A stretch of DNA of 64,000 nucleotides, from positions 3,906,001-3,970,000 of the forward strand of contig NZ_LT670819.1 in assembly GCF_900129855.1 (NCBI RefSeq), given 5' to 3'. Origin of the DNA: Streptomyces sp. 3214.6. Its GTDB lineage: Bacteria; Actinomycetota; Actinomycetes; Streptomycetales; Streptomycetaceae. Positions 34,903 through 43,369 of this stretch are shown here, piece by piece (the stretch's first letter is position 1; each line of letters opens with the position of its first letter). Under the pieces are notes generated by a model. That model saw only the letters and a list, made by a program, of their open reading frames with translations, ran no database searches and was not told the DNA's origin. Made by a program: the position numbers and the translations under genes.

Positions 34903-36027
34903 CTACCGGCGGTGCACCGAGTCCGCCACCGTGACCTCGACCCGCTGGAACTCCTTGAGCTCGCTGTAGCCGGTGGTGGCCATGGCGCGGCGCAGGGCGC
35001 CGAAGAAGTTCATCGAGCCGTCGGGCGTGTGCGAGGGGCCCGTCAGAACCTCCTCGATGGTGCCGACCGTGCCGAGGTCGACCTTCTTGCCGCGCGGCAG
35101 CTCCTCGTTGACGGCCTCCATGCCCCAGTGGTGGCCACGGCCCGGCGCGTCGGTCGCGCGCGCGAGCGGGGAGCCCATCATCACCGAGTCGGCGCCGCAG
35201 GCGATCGCCTTGGGCAGGTCGCCGGACCAGCCGACGCCGCCGTCCGCGATCACGTGCACATACCGGCCGCCCGACTCGTCCATGTAGTCGCGGCGGGCCG
35301 CGGCCACGTCGGCGACGGCCGTCGCCATCGGGACCTGGATGCCCAGCACGTTGCGCGTGGTGTGCGCCGCGCCGCCGCCGAAGCCGACCAGGACGCCCGC
35401 CGCGCCCGTCCGCATCAGGTGCAGGGCCGCCGTGTAGGTGGCGCAGCCGCCGACGATCACCGGGACGTCGAGCTCGTAGATGAACTGCTTCAGGTTCAGC
35501 GGCTCGTGCGAGCCGGAGACGTGCTCGGCCGACACCGTCGTACCGCGGATGACGAAGATGTCCACGCCCGCGTCGACGACGGCCTTGGAGAACTGGGCCG
35601 TGCGCTGCGGGGAGAGCGCGGCGGCGGTGACCACACCGGAGTCGCGCACCTCCTTGATGCGCCGGCCGATCAGGTCTTCCTTGATGGGGGCGGCGTAGAT
35701 CTCCTGGAGGCGGCGGGTGGCCGCCTCGACGGGCAGGCCCACGATCTCGTCGAGCAGCGGCTGCGGGTCCTCGTGCCGCGTCCACAGGCCCTCGAGGTTG
35801 AGCACGCCGAGGCCGCCCAGCTCGCCGATGCGGATCGCGGTGGTCGGAGAGACGACCGAGTCCATGGGGGCGGCCAGGAAGGGCAGCTCGAAACGGTAGG
35901 CGTCGATCTGCCAGGCGATCGAGACCTCCTTCGGGTCCCGCGTACGGCGGCTGGGGACGACGGCGATGTCGTCGAAGGCGTACGCCCGGCGGCCGCGCTT
36001 GCCGCGCCCGATCTCGATCTCAGTCAC
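34903..36027 (-). CDS. guaB3: GuaB3-type IMP dehydrogenase family protein
   Basis: The 374-residue protein has the TIM-barrel of the IMPDH/GMP reductase family without the inserted CBS pair. Typical GuaB3 sequence includes RRAYAFDDIAVVPSRRTRDP, PFLAAPMDSVVS, VPVIVGGCATYTAALHLMRTG and HVIADGGVGWSGDLPKAIACGAD. Actinobacteria carry this paralogue next to guaB. Its reaction is less well established than that of GuaB, and a GMP-reductase-like activity has been proposed for some members. It is transcribed after guaB, but a terminator-like hairpin and an insertion-sequence remnant separate the two, so an independent promoter is likely. The start is GTG at 36027. Confidence 0.93.
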   Translation of the reverse strand: MTEIEIGRGKRGRRAYAFDDIAVVPSRRTRDPKEVSIAWQIDAYRFELPFLAAPMDSVVSPTTAIRIGELGGLGVLNLEGLWTRHEDPQPLLDEIVGLPVEAATRRLQEIYAAPIKEDLIGRRIKEVRDSGVVTAAALSPQRTAQFSKAVVDAGVDIFVIRGTTVSAEHVSGSHEPLNLKQFIYELDVPVIVGGCATYTAALHLMRTGAAGVLVGFGGGAAHTTRNVLGIQVPMATAVADVAAARRDYMDESGGRYVHVIADGGVGWSGDLPKAIACGADSVMMGSPLARATDAPGRGHHWGMEAVNEELPRGKKVDLGTVGTIEEVLTGPSHTPDGSMNFFGALRRAMATTGYSELKEFQRVEVTVADSVHRR

Positions 36028-36085
36028 GTGTGTGGCCTTTCCCTGATGCGTTCAGCGTCTTCCAGTATCGCCGACGGGCACGACA

Positions 36086-36116
36086 AGGGCGGCCCCGGAT
36101 GCTCCGGGACCGCCCT
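36086..36116 (-). terminator. Terminator hairpin between guaB and guaB3
   Basis: AGGGCGGCCCCGGA (36086-36099) and TCCGGGACCGCCCT (36103-36116) form a 14-bp stem with one mismatch and a 3-nt loop. It probably ended the guaB transcript before the IS remnant appeared between them. Confidence 0.65.
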
Positions 36117-36506
36117 GGTGTGCTGGAGTGCGCCGACGGGCACTCGATCTTGGAGGTGTCACGCCGGCTGCGGGTCTGTGCGGACACGGTCCGCACCTGG
36201 CGGCGTCGTTTCCTCGAACGGGGCCTGGACGGCCTGTCCGACGAGCCCCGACCCGGCGTCCCTCGGAAGATCACACCGACGAACTCGTCCTGGCTGAACC
36301 TGGTGGAGCGGTGGTTCGCCGAGCTCACGCAGAAGAAGCTCAGGCGAGGCGACCACCGCTCCGTCCAGGCCCTCGAACGAGACATCCGCGCCTGGCTCGC
36401 CGACTGGAACGAACACCCCCGGCCGTTCATCTGGACGAAGACCGCCGACGAGATCCTCGACAAAGCAGCCGCCTACTGCCGACGAATCTCCGACTCAGGT
36501 CACTAG
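36117..36506 (+). pseudogene. IS630-family transposase remnant with internal deletion
   Basis: The plus-strand frame joins two parts of an IS630-type transposase. The first half is the helix-turn-helix region (ADGHSILEVSRRLRVCADTV then RTWRRRFLERGLDGLSDEPR). After PRKI it jumps directly to the far C-terminal region (NSSWLNLVERWFAELTQKKL, then DIRAWLADWNEHPRPFIWTK). The middle, which normally holds the first two Asp of the DDE triad, is missing; the last Glu is retained in VERWFAE. Full-length members have about 350 residues, whereas only about 130 remain here. It cannot transpose by itself. It sits in the guaB-guaB3 gap, on the opposite strand. Clear terminal inverted repeats were not found by eye, so the exact element ends are unknown. 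Confidence 0.85.
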
Positions 36507-36529
36507 GGCCGCACGCGCGCGCGTGACGA

Positions 36530-38032
36530 CTACTTGCTGCTGTAGTTCGGCGCCTCGACCGTCATCTGGATGTCGTGCGGGTGGCTCTCCTTGAGGCCCG
36601 CGGAGGTGATCCGCACGAAGCGGCCCTTGGACTCCATCTCCTCGATGGTGGCGGCGCCCACGTAGCCCATGGTCTGGCGCAGACCGCCGACGAGCTGGTG
36701 CAGCACGTTGCCGAGCGGGCCGCGGTAGGGCACCTGGCCCTCGATGCCCTCGGGCACGAGCTTGTCGTCGGCGGCGACCTCGGCCTGGAAGTAGCGGTCC
36801 TTGGAGTACGACTTGGCCTGGCCGCGGGACTGCATGGCGCCCAGCGAGCCCATGCCGCGGTACGACTTGAACTGCTTGCCGTTGATGAACTGCAGCTCGC
36901 CCGGCGACTCCTCGCAGCCCGCGAGCAGCGAGCCCAGCATCACCGTGTCGGCGCCGGCGGCGAGCGCCTTGCCGATGTCGCCGGAGTACTGCAGGCCGCC
37001 GTCGCCGATCAGCGGGATGCCCGCCGGACGGGCGGCGAGAGAGGCCTCGTAGATGGCGGTGACCTGCGGGACGCCGATGCCGGCGACCACGCGGGTGGTG
37101 CAGATCGAGCCGGGACCGACGCCGACCTTGATGCCGTCGACGCCGGCGTCGATCAGGGCCTGGGCGCCGTCGCGGGTGGCGACGTTGCCGCCGATCACGT
37201 CGACGCGGACGCTCGACTTGATCTTCGACATCCAGCTGAGGGCGTTGCTGTTGTGGCCGTGCGAGGTGTCGACGACCAGGAAGTCCACGCCGGCCTCGGC
37301 GAGGGCCTGGGCGCGCTCCAGCGCCTCGGGGCTGGCGCCGACGGCGGCGCCGACGAGGAGGCGGCCCTCGCCGTCCTTCGCCGCCCGGGGGTACTGCTCG
37401 GCCTTGACGAAGTCCTTGACGGTGATGAGGCCCTTGAGGACGCCCGCCTCGTCGACCAGGGGAAGCTTCTCGATCTTGTGGCGGCGCAGCAACTCCATGG
37501 CGTCCGTGCCGGAGATGCCGACGTGCCCGGTGACCAGCGGCATCGGCGTCATGACCTCGCGCACCTGACGGGTGCGGTCGGACTCGAAGGCCATGTCGCG
37601 GTTGGTGACGATGCCGAGGAGCTTCTTGTCGCCGTCGGTGACCGGGACGCCGCTGATGCGGAACTTCGCACACAGCGCGTCGGCCTCGGCGAGCGTGGCG
37701 TCCGGGTGCACGGTGATCGGGTCGGTGACCATGCCGGACTCGGAGCGCTTCACCAGGTCGACCTGGTTGACCTGGTCCTCGATGGAGAGGTTGCGGTGCA
37801 GCACGCCGACGCCGCCCTGGCGGGCCATCGCGATCGCCATGCGGGACTCGGTGACCTTGTCCATCGCCGCCGACAGCAGCGGGATGTTGACACGGACGTT
37901 CCGGGAGATGCGGGACGAGGTGTCGACCGCGTTGGGGAGCACCTCGGATGCGCCCGGCAGCAGCAGCACGTCGTCGTAGGTGAGCCCGAGGGTCGCGAAT
38001 TTTCCGGGCACTCCGTCGACGTTGGCAGTCAT
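36530..38032 (-). CDS. guaB: IMP dehydrogenase
   Basis: GuaB oxidises IMP to XMP with NAD, the committed step to GMP. The 500-residue protein shows the barrel start TYDDVLLLPGASEVLPN and AAMDKVTESRMAIAMARQGG. Two CBS domains are inserted at about residues 95-215 (DPITVHPDATLAEADALCAK and MTPMPLVTGHVGI). The catalytic loop is GPGSICTTRVVAGIGVPQ with the nucleophilic Cys, the flap GSLLAGCEESPGE and the C-terminal GLRQTMGYVGAATIEEM. Length and motifs are complete. guaB3 follows downstream, and the shbA/sigD gene lies upstream on the same strand, the same order as in mycobacteria (sigD-guaB2-guaB3). Confidence 0.97.
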   Translation of the reverse strand: MTANVDGVPGKFATLGLTYDDVLLLPGASEVLPNAVDTSSRISRNVRVNIPLLSAAMDKVTESRMAIAMARQGGVGVLHRNLSIEDQVNQVDLVKRSESGMVTDPITVHPDATLAEADALCAKFRISGVPVTDGDKKLLGIVTNRDMAFESDRTRQVREVMTPMPLVTGHVGISGTDAMELLRRHKIEKLPLVDEAGVLKGLITVKDFVKAEQYPRAAKDGEGRLLVGAAVGASPEALERAQALAEAGVDFLVVDTSHGHNSNALSWMSKIKSSVRVDVIGGNVATRDGAQALIDAGVDGIKVGVGPGSICTTRVVAGIGVPQVTAIYEASLAARPAGIPLIGDGGLQYSGDIGKALAAGADTVMLGSLLAGCEESPGELQFINGKQFKSYRGMGSLGAMQSRGQAKSYSKDRYFQAEVAADDKLVPEGIEGQVPYRGPLGNVLHQLVGGLRQTMGYVGAATIEEMESKGRFVRITSAGLKESHPHDIQMTVEAPNYSSK

Positions 38033-38211
38033 GACACCTTCCCCAAATGGCCTTGATCGGTGCGGATGTCCATGCTAACGGGAAGCGCACCTCCCGAATT
38101 CCACGGTCGAGTGTGACTCCGGGCTTCGTATGTTCGTACGGAAACAGTGGGCCGCCTGTTCACCGAAGGCACTGTTACCGGGATCTGCGGCGGGATCCGC
38201 TACCAGGACGG

Positions 38212-38889
38212 CTACTGCTCGGCGAGCGCCCGCAGCCTGCTCAGCGCCCGGTGCTGGGCCACGCGGACCGCACCGGGTGACATTCCCAACATCTGGCCGG
38301 TCTCCTCCGCGGTGAGGCCCACCGCGATGCGCAGCAGAAGCAGTTCCCGCTGGTTCTCGGGCAGGTTGGCCAGCAGTTTCTTGGCCCATTCGGCATCGCT
38401 GCTGAGGAGGGCGCGCTCCTCGGGGCCGAGCGAGTCGTCCGGGCGTTCGGGCATCTCGTCGGACGGGACCGCCGTCGAGCCCGGGTGCCTCATCGCGGCG
38501 CGCTGGAGGTCGGCGACCTTGTGCGCGGCGATGGCGAAGACGAAGGCTTCGAAGGGCCTGCCGGTGTCCCGGTAGCGGGGCAGGGCGAGGAGGACGGCCA
38601 CGCAGACCTCCTGGGCGAGGTCCTCCACGAAGTGCCGTGCGTCGCCGGGCAGCCGGGACAGCCGGGTGCGGCAGTAACGCAGGGCCAGCGGGTGGACGTG
38701 GGCCAGCAGGTCGTGGGTGGCCTGCTCATCGCCGTCCACGGCGCGATGGACGAGCGATCCGATCGTCCCCACGGCAGTGACCGCCTCGTCATCGCGCATC
38801 GGTCCATGGTGCACTGCGGCTGGACCGGCCGTGGCACCGTGCCCGTCGTTGTGCACCGAAGCGTTATGAGCAGGTGCGCCGGAACTCAT
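38212..38889 (-). CDS. shbA: ECF-type RNA polymerase sigma factor, ShbA/SigD family
   Basis: The 226-residue protein has a His/Ala-rich N-terminal extension, then sigma region 2 (LVHRAVDGDEQATHDLLAHV ... FVEDLAQEVCVAVLLALPRY) and region 4 (LPENQRELLLLRIAVGLTAE then GAVRVAQHRALSRLRALAEQ). Position next to guaB and near bldM/whiD, together with sequence, identifies it as the Streptomyces SigD/ShbA group. ShbA of S. griseus drives transcription of the principal sigma gene hrdB. The start is uncertain: ATG at 38889 (226 aa) or ATG at 38799 (196 aa, MRDDEAVTAVGT). No anti-sigma gene like mycobacterial rsdA lies between it and guaB. Confidence 0.9.
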   Translation of the reverse strand: MSSGAPAHNASVHNDGHGATAGPAAVHHGPMRDDEAVTAVGTIGSLVHRAVDGDEQATHDLLAHVHPLALRYCRTRLSRLPGDARHFVEDLAQEVCVAVLLALPRYRDTGRPFEAFVFAIAAHKVADLQRAAMRHPGSTAVPSDEMPERPDDSLGPEERALLSSDAEWAKKLLANLPENQRELLLLRIAVGLTAEETGQMLGMSPGAVRVAQHRALSRLRALAEQ

Positions 38890-39303
38890 CCCCTGCGCCC
38901 TCCCCTTCCGCTCGACCGACTCGTCCCCGAGGAACTCCACACCTCAAGGATGCGGCATCCGCGGCGAAACGAGCAGCGGGCACCCGGCGGGACGGGGTGC
39001 CGGTCCCGCCCGCCGTGCGGCGGGAGGGGGTGTCACCCGGCCTCCGGACCGCTTCTGAGCAGGGAGGTTCCCCCATGAGCCCGCTCCCCTCACTGAATGA
39101 CCGATGTCACCCTGAACCGGCCCGATCCGTATGCGATCGATGCGCTCCGTATGCGATCCGGATGCGATCCGGATGCGATCCGGATGCGCTCCGAACCGGT
39201 CCGATGGCCGGACGGCCCAGGACCTGTCCCCTTGCGGACCGGTCCGGGCCACGGGGCCGGGCAGTCCGGGCAGTCCGGGCAGTCCGGGCAGTCCGGGCAG
39301 TCG
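38890..39303. repeat. Repeat-rich gap between bldM and shbA
   Basis: This 414-bp gap carries two unrelated tandem arrays. An 11-bp unit ATGCGATCCGG is repeated three times, with a variant fourth, at 39151-39194 (decayed copies start near 39129). A 9-bp unit CAGTCCGGG is repeated four and a half times at 39262-39302. The second array ends one base before the bldM stop codon. The shbA promoter should lie in the left part, nearest 38890. No gene is seen. Confidence 0.75.
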
Positions 39304-39915
39304 CTAACGGACCAGTCCCCAGCGGAAGCCGAGCGCCACGGCGTGCGCGCGGTCCGAGGCGCCGAGTTTCTTGAACAGCCGCCGGGCGTGCGTCTTGACG
39401 GTGTCCTCGGAGAGGAACAGCTCGCGACCGATCTCCGCGTTGGAGCGGCCGTGGCTCATGCCTTCGAGGACCTGGATCTCACGCGCGGTGAGCGTGGGCG
39501 CCGCGCCCATCTCGGCCGAGCGCAGCCGGCGCGGGGCGAGTCGCCATGTCGGGTCGGCGAGGGCCTGGGTGACGGTCGCGCGCAGTTCCGCACGCGAGGC
39601 GTCCTTGTGCAGGTAGCCGCGGGCGCCGGCGGCGACCGCGAGGGCGACGCCGTCGAGGTCCTCGGCGACGGTCAGCATGATGATGCGTGCGCCGGGGTCG
39701 GCGGACAGCAGCCGCCGTACGGTCTCGACGCCGCCCAGTCCGGGCATGCGTACGTCCATCAGAATCAGGTCCGAGCGGTCGGCACCCCAGCGGCGGAGGA
39801 CTTCCTCGCCGTTGGCCGCCGTCGTCACGCGCTCGACGCCGGGCACGGTCGCGACCGCGCGGCGGAGCGCCTCTCGGGCAAGCGGGGAGTCGTCGCAGAC
39901 GAGGACGGAAGTCAT
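39304..39915 (-). CDS. bldM: Developmental response regulator BldM
   Basis: BldM is an orphan, atypical response regulator needed for aerial hyphae and sporulation. The 203-residue protein has a receiver domain with the Asp pair (CDDSP, residues 8-9), Asp54 in LILMDVRMPG, the conserved Thr in MLTVAED and Lys in GYLHKDAS. A LuxR/GerE-type DNA-binding domain follows (LTAREIQVLEGMSHGRSNAE then IGRELFLSEDTVKTHARRLF). In S. coelicolor the Asp is conserved but phosphorylation appears dispensable. BldM works as a homodimer or as a heterodimer with WhiI. The ATG at 39915 has GGAGGG 7 nt upstream. It is divergent from whiD across a 379-bp region. Confidence 0.96.
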   Translation of the reverse strand: MTSVLVCDDSPLAREALRRAVATVPGVERVTTAANGEEVLRRWGADRSDLILMDVRMPGLGGVETVRRLLSADPGARIIMLTVAEDLDGVALAVAAGARGYLHKDASRAELRATVTQALADPTWRLAPRRLRSAEMGAAPTLTAREIQVLEGMSHGRSNAEIGRELFLSEDTVKTHARRLFKKLGASDRAHAVALGFRWGLVR

Positions 39916-40294
39916 GGCCGCCCTCCGCAGCTGATGCGCGTCACCTTGTGCCTCCAGGCTGGTACGAATCGTCACCTGTGCGGTCGACCGTCTCGGACGC
40001 CTGCCCGAGCGTTTGTGTTTTCAACCGCCACCGCACTCTCAACGACGGTCACTCGAAAGAGTTACGGGGCTGCGTGCATTCTTCGGCACTCTACGTGAGG
40101 GCGCGGACACAGAGGAGACAGCCACACGGACCCTCAAGCTTTCATCACAACCCATGCCCCATTCAGCCCTATTTCTTCCCTTTTACTGGTGTCTGAGGCT
40201 AGATTCGCAATGAGTCATATTTTCATCTCCTTAGATCGTAGTTGTACGGTCGTGGGCACCGTATCCGCTCAGAACGGCTACAAGGGGTCACGCA
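39916..40294. promoter_or_regulatory. bldM-whiD divergent promoter region
   Basis: This 379-bp gap should hold promoters for both developmental genes. Its right third (about 40130-40260) is unusually AT-rich for this genome. An imperfect 18-bp palindrome, GTCACTC-GAAA-GAGTTAC, lies at 40048-40065 (six of seven arm positions match) and has the size expected for a dimeric GerE-type regulator such as BldM. A WhiA-type GACAC pentamer occurs near 40100. Binding by any named regulator is an inference. Confidence 0.5.
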
Positions 40295-40624
40295 ATGGCA
40301 GATTTCTCCCGCCTTCCCGGACCGAACGCTGACCTGTGGGACTGGCAGCTGCTGGCTGCCTGCCGCGGGGTGGACAGTTCGCTCTTCTTCCATCCGGAGG
40401 GTGAGCGCGGGGCGGCTCGGAGCGCTCGAGAGAACTCGGCCAAGGAGGTCTGCATGAGGTGCCCGGTCCGTGCGCAGTGCGCGGCGCACGCGCTGGCGGT
40501 ACGCGAGCCGTACGGCGTGTGGGGCGGGTTGACCGAGGACGAGCGCGAGGAGCTCATGGGGCGGGCGCGCAACCGCCTGGTATCGGCGTCCTCCGGTGCG
40601 AGAGACGCCTCGTCGAACACATGA
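40295..40624 (+). CDS. whiD: WhiB-like iron-sulfur protein WhiD
   Basis: WhiD is a [4Fe-4S] protein required for late sporulation, acting through the principal sigma factor region 4. The 109-residue protein has the four cluster ligands Cys23, Cys53, Cys56 and Cys62 (Cys-x29-Cys-x2-Cys-x5-Cys) and the GVWGG turn at residues 74-78, followed by LTEDEREELMGRARNRL. The N-terminus MADFSRLPGPNADLWDWQLL is the one I know for WhiD. The ATG at 40295 has AAGGGG at a good distance. The gene order whiD-bldM-sigD agrees with other Streptomyces. A strong palindromic terminator follows. Confidence 0.96.
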   Translation: MADFSRLPGPNADLWDWQLLAACRGVDSSLFFHPEGERGAARSARENSAKEVCMRCPVRAQCAAHALAVREPYGVWGGLTEDEREELMGRARNRLVSASSGARDASSNT

Positions 40625-40640
40625 AGGAACGTTTCTTCAG

Positions 40641-40670
40641 AGCGGAGGGCACGCGCGCGTGCCCTCCGCT
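40641..40670. terminator. Perfect 30-bp palindromic terminator after whiD
   Basis: The sequence at 40641-40670 is a perfect palindrome with arm AGCGGAGGGCACGCG, followed by TCGTTCT. It lies between convergent whiD and the LysR gene and can serve both strands. Confidence 0.85.
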
Positions 40671-40688
40671 TCGTTCTGGGGCGCCGTC

Positions 40689-41660
40689 CTACTGGCGCGC
40701 CGCGGCCCGCCCCAGCTGCTCCAGCGTTGCCGTCACAGCCGGCACCTGGGCCAGGTCGGGCAGGGTGAGCGCGACGATCTCCCGCCGCACCGGCGGTTCC
40801 AGCGTCACCGCGCGGGCGCCTCGGGGCCGTACGGAGTCGATCGCGAGCTGGGGCAGGACGGCGACGCCGAGGCCGGCGCCCACCAGGCCGACCACCGCCG
40901 GGTAGTCGTCGGTCGCGAAGTCGATACGGGGCGTGAAGCCCGCGTTCTCGCACACCTGGACGAGCTGGCCGCGACAGCGCGGGCAGCCGGCGATCCACGA
41001 CTCGGCCGCGAGGTCGCCGATGGCGACGGACCCCTGGGAGCCGGTGCGGGCGAGGCGGTGACCTTCGGGGACTAGAGCGACCAGCCGGTCCGTCAGCAGC
41101 GGCCGTACGACCAGGTCGTCCCACTCGCCTTCGCCGGCTTCCGCGGGTTTCCCGGCCTTCCCTGCCTCATCGCCGCCGCCGTTGCGTGTGGCGCGTTCGT
41201 AGCGGAAGGCGAGGGCGATGTCGCAGTCGCCCTCGCGCAGCAGTTCGACCGACCTCGGGGGCTCGGCCTCCTCCAGGGAGACGCGGGTGCCGGGGTGGGC
41301 CGCGCGCAGGGCGGCGAGGGCGGTCGGGACGAGGGTGGAGCTGCCGCTGGGGAAGGAGACCAGGCGGACCCGGCCGGCCCGCAGGCCCGCGATGGCGGCG
41401 ACCTCCTCCTCGGCGGCGGTCAGTCCGGAGAGGATGCCTGCCGCATGCCGCACGAGCGCCTCGCCCGCCTGGGTCAGGCGCATCTCGCGGCCGCTGCGGA
41501 CCAGCAGGGGAGTGCCGACGGACGCCTCCAGGGCCTTCATCTGCTGGCTGACGGCCGGCTGGGTGCAGCCCAGCTCGCGCCCGGCCGCGGAGAACGAGCC
41601 GGTGGCGGCCACGGCGCGCAGGACACGGAGATGACGGGCCTCGATCATGACGTCGAGCAT
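40689..41660 (-). CDS. LysR-family transcriptional regulator
   Basis: The 323-residue protein has the N-terminal winged helix of LysR regulators (HLRVLRAVAATGSFSAAGRE then LGCTQPAVSQQMKALEASVG). Its periplasmic-binding-like effector domain starts at VRLVSFPSGSSTLVPTALAA. A Gly/Glu-rich loop (GGGDEAGKAGKPAEAGEGEW) is inserted near residue 170, and a Cys pair (GCPRCRG) is present. It is divergent from the MOSC-domain gene, its most likely target; the inducer is unknown. The ATG at 41660 has AAGG 7 nt upstream; ATG at 41648 is the alternative. An inverted repeat TAAGCGA...TCGCTTA (41660-41666 and 41713-41719) brackets the shared promoter region. Confidence 0.9.
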   Translation of the reverse strand: MLDVMIEARHLRVLRAVAATGSFSAAGRELGCTQPAVSQQMKALEASVGTPLLVRSGREMRLTQAGEALVRHAAGILSGLTAAEEEVAAIAGLRAGRVRLVSFPSGSSTLVPTALAALRAAHPGTRVSLEEAEPPRSVELLREGDCDIALAFRYERATRNGGGDEAGKAGKPAEAGEGEWDDLVVRPLLTDRLVALVPEGHRLARTGSQGSVAIGDLAAESWIAGCPRCRGQLVQVCENAGFTPRIDFATDDYPAVVGLVGAGLGVAVLPQLAIDSVRPRGARAVTLEPPVRREIVALTLPDLAQVPAVTATLEQLGRAAARQ

Positions 41661-41729
41661 AAGCGAACCTTGGACACTGTGGCGAATAATCGGTCGACGC
41701 TATGACATCCGGTCGCTTAGCGTGGCGGC

Positions 41730-42398
41730 ATGAGACTTCTGTCAGTCAACCTGGGCCGTGCGAAGGCTGTGCCGTACACGGACAACCCGGAGGGCGTGAC
41801 CGGGATCGACAAACGGCCGGTGGAGGGGCCGGTGCGGGTGGCCGCACCCGGCCCCAAGGGCATCGGCGGGAGCGGGCTGGCCGGGGACGCGGTGTGCAAG
41901 AGACAACACCACGGCGGCGACGACCAGGCCGTGTACGCGATGGCGCGCGAGGACCTCGACGAGTGGGAACGCGCGCTGGGCCGCCCCCTGGCCGACGGGG
42001 CGTTCGGCGAGAACCTCACGACGGCGGGCCTCGACGTGTCCGGTGCGCTGATCGGGGAGCGCTGGCGCATCGGATCCGGCGTCGTACTGGAGATCGCCTG
42101 CGGGCGCATCCCCTGTATGACCTTTCAGGGACACCTGGGCGAGCAGCGGTGGGTGAAGCGGTTCACCGAGCGCGGCGCGCCGGGGGCGTATCTGCGGGTG
42201 ATCGCGCCGGGTGAGATCCGTGCCGGGGACCCCGTGGAGATCGTGCACCGGCCGGACCACGACGTGACGGTGGCGCTGCAGTTCCGGGCCGTCACCACGC
42301 ACCGGGAGCTGCTGCCCCGGCTGCTCGCGGCGGGCGAGGCGCTGCATCCCGAGTCGCTGGCCGCGGCCCGGAAGTACTCGACGGAGCACGGGGGCTGA
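41730..42398 (+). CDS. MOSC domain protein
   Basis: The 222-residue protein has the MOSC pattern of molybdenum cofactor sulfurase C-terminal-like proteins: the start MRLLSVNLGRAKAV, KRQHHGGDDQAVYAMAREDL, ADGAFGENLTTAGLDV, and the conserved Cys in CGRIPCMTFQGHLG. The YiiM-like group is thought to handle sulfur or bind molybdenum cofactor and to help reduce N-hydroxylated compounds; no partner subunit is adjacent. It is divergent from the LysR gene and about 100 bp before an SDR gene. Confidence 0.88.
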   Translation: MRLLSVNLGRAKAVPYTDNPEGVTGIDKRPVEGPVRVAAPGPKGIGGSGLAGDAVCKRQHHGGDDQAVYAMAREDLDEWERALGRPLADGAFGENLTTAGLDVSGALIGERWRIGSGVVLEIACGRIPCMTFQGHLGEQRWVKRFTERGAPGAYLRVIAPGEIRAGDPVEIVHRPDHDVTVALQFRAVTTHRELLPRLLAAGEALHPESLAAARKYSTEHGG

Positions 42399-42494
42399 GC
42401 CCAGGTCACAGGCCGGGCGCTCACCGGGCCTTCACGTTCGGGAGGCCGCGTGCAGAGAACGGACGGAGGCACTCCGGGTCATTACGCTTCTGCC

Positions 42495-43268
42495 ATGACA
42501 ACGGCTCTCATTACGGGTTCGACCGCGGGCATCGGCGCCGCGTTCGCGCGCAGACTCGCGGCGGACGGGCATGATCTCGTCCTCGTGGCACGGGACACCA
42601 AGCGGCTGCGCGAGCAGGCGACCGAGTTGCACGATCGGCACGGCATCGAGGCGGAGGTGCTGACGGCCGATCTGGCGACGGACGAGGGCATCGAGACGGT
42701 GACCGCCCGGCTCGGCGACCGCAAGAACCCCGTCGACCTGCTGATCAACAACGCGGGCTTCGGCAACAAGGGCCGCTATCTCGACGTGTCCATGGCCGAC
42801 GAGCTGAAGATGCTCAAGGTGCACTGCGAGGCGGTGCTGCGGCTGACGTCCGCGGCGGCGACGACGATGCGGGAGCGCGGCCGCGGGGGCGTGGTCAACG
42901 TGGCCTCGGTGGCGGCGTTCGTGCCGCGCGGGACGTACGGGGCGTCCAAGGCGTGGGTCGTGCAGTTCACGCAGGGCGCGGCGAAGGATCTGGCGGGCAG
43001 CGGGGTGCGGCTGATGGCGCTGTGCCCGGGGTTCGTGCGCACGGAGTTCCACGAGCGGGCCGGGATGGGCACGGACAACATCCCGGGCTGGATGTGGTTG
43101 GACGCGGACAAGCTGGTCGCGGCGGCGCTGGACGATCTGGCGCGCGGGAAGTCGCTGTCGATCCCCGACCCGCGCTACAAGGCGCTGATGGGGCTGGTGA
43201 AGGTGACGCCCCGGTCGCTGCTGGGCGGGATCAGCTCGAAGACGGGACGCAAGTACGGGCCTCGGTGA
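42495..43268 (+). CDS. Short-chain dehydrogenase/reductase
   Basis: The 257-residue protein is a classical SDR. The cofactor motif is TALITGSTAGIGAAFARRLA (TGxxxGIG), NNAGFGNKG follows, and the catalytic Ser is in NVASVAAFVP. YGASKAWVVQFTQGAAKDLA supplies the YxxxK, and CPGFVRTEFHE closes the core. The substrate cannot be predicted. The ATG at 42495 starts just before the first beta-strand. It is followed on the same strand by the SnoaL-like gene 102 bp later. Confidence 0.92.
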   Translation: MTTALITGSTAGIGAAFARRLAADGHDLVLVARDTKRLREQATELHDRHGIEAEVLTADLATDEGIETVTARLGDRKNPVDLLINNAGFGNKGRYLDVSMADELKMLKVHCEAVLRLTSAAATTMRERGRGGVVNVASVAAFVPRGTYGASKAWVVQFTQGAAKDLAGSGVRLMALCPGFVRTEFHERAGMGTDNIPGWMWLDADKLVAAALDDLARGKSLSIPDPRYKALMGLVKVTPRSLLGGISSKTGRKYGPR

Positions 43269-43369
43269 CCGGGCTCGGCTGGGACCGCCCTGCGGGCAGG
43301 TGGCGTCGGCGCTCCGGTGGGAAGATGGGCGTGACGGGGACCGGACCCAGGGGGGCCGGAGGCTGCGCC

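Noticed and set aside
40048..40065. BldD box
   Set aside because: The half sites fit, but the central spacing is 4 instead of 1 base, so it was not called as BldD.
41660..41719. LysR operator TAAGCGA...TCGCTTA
   Set aside because: The 46-bp separation is too long for a typical LysR site, and it may be chance; noted only in the gene entry.
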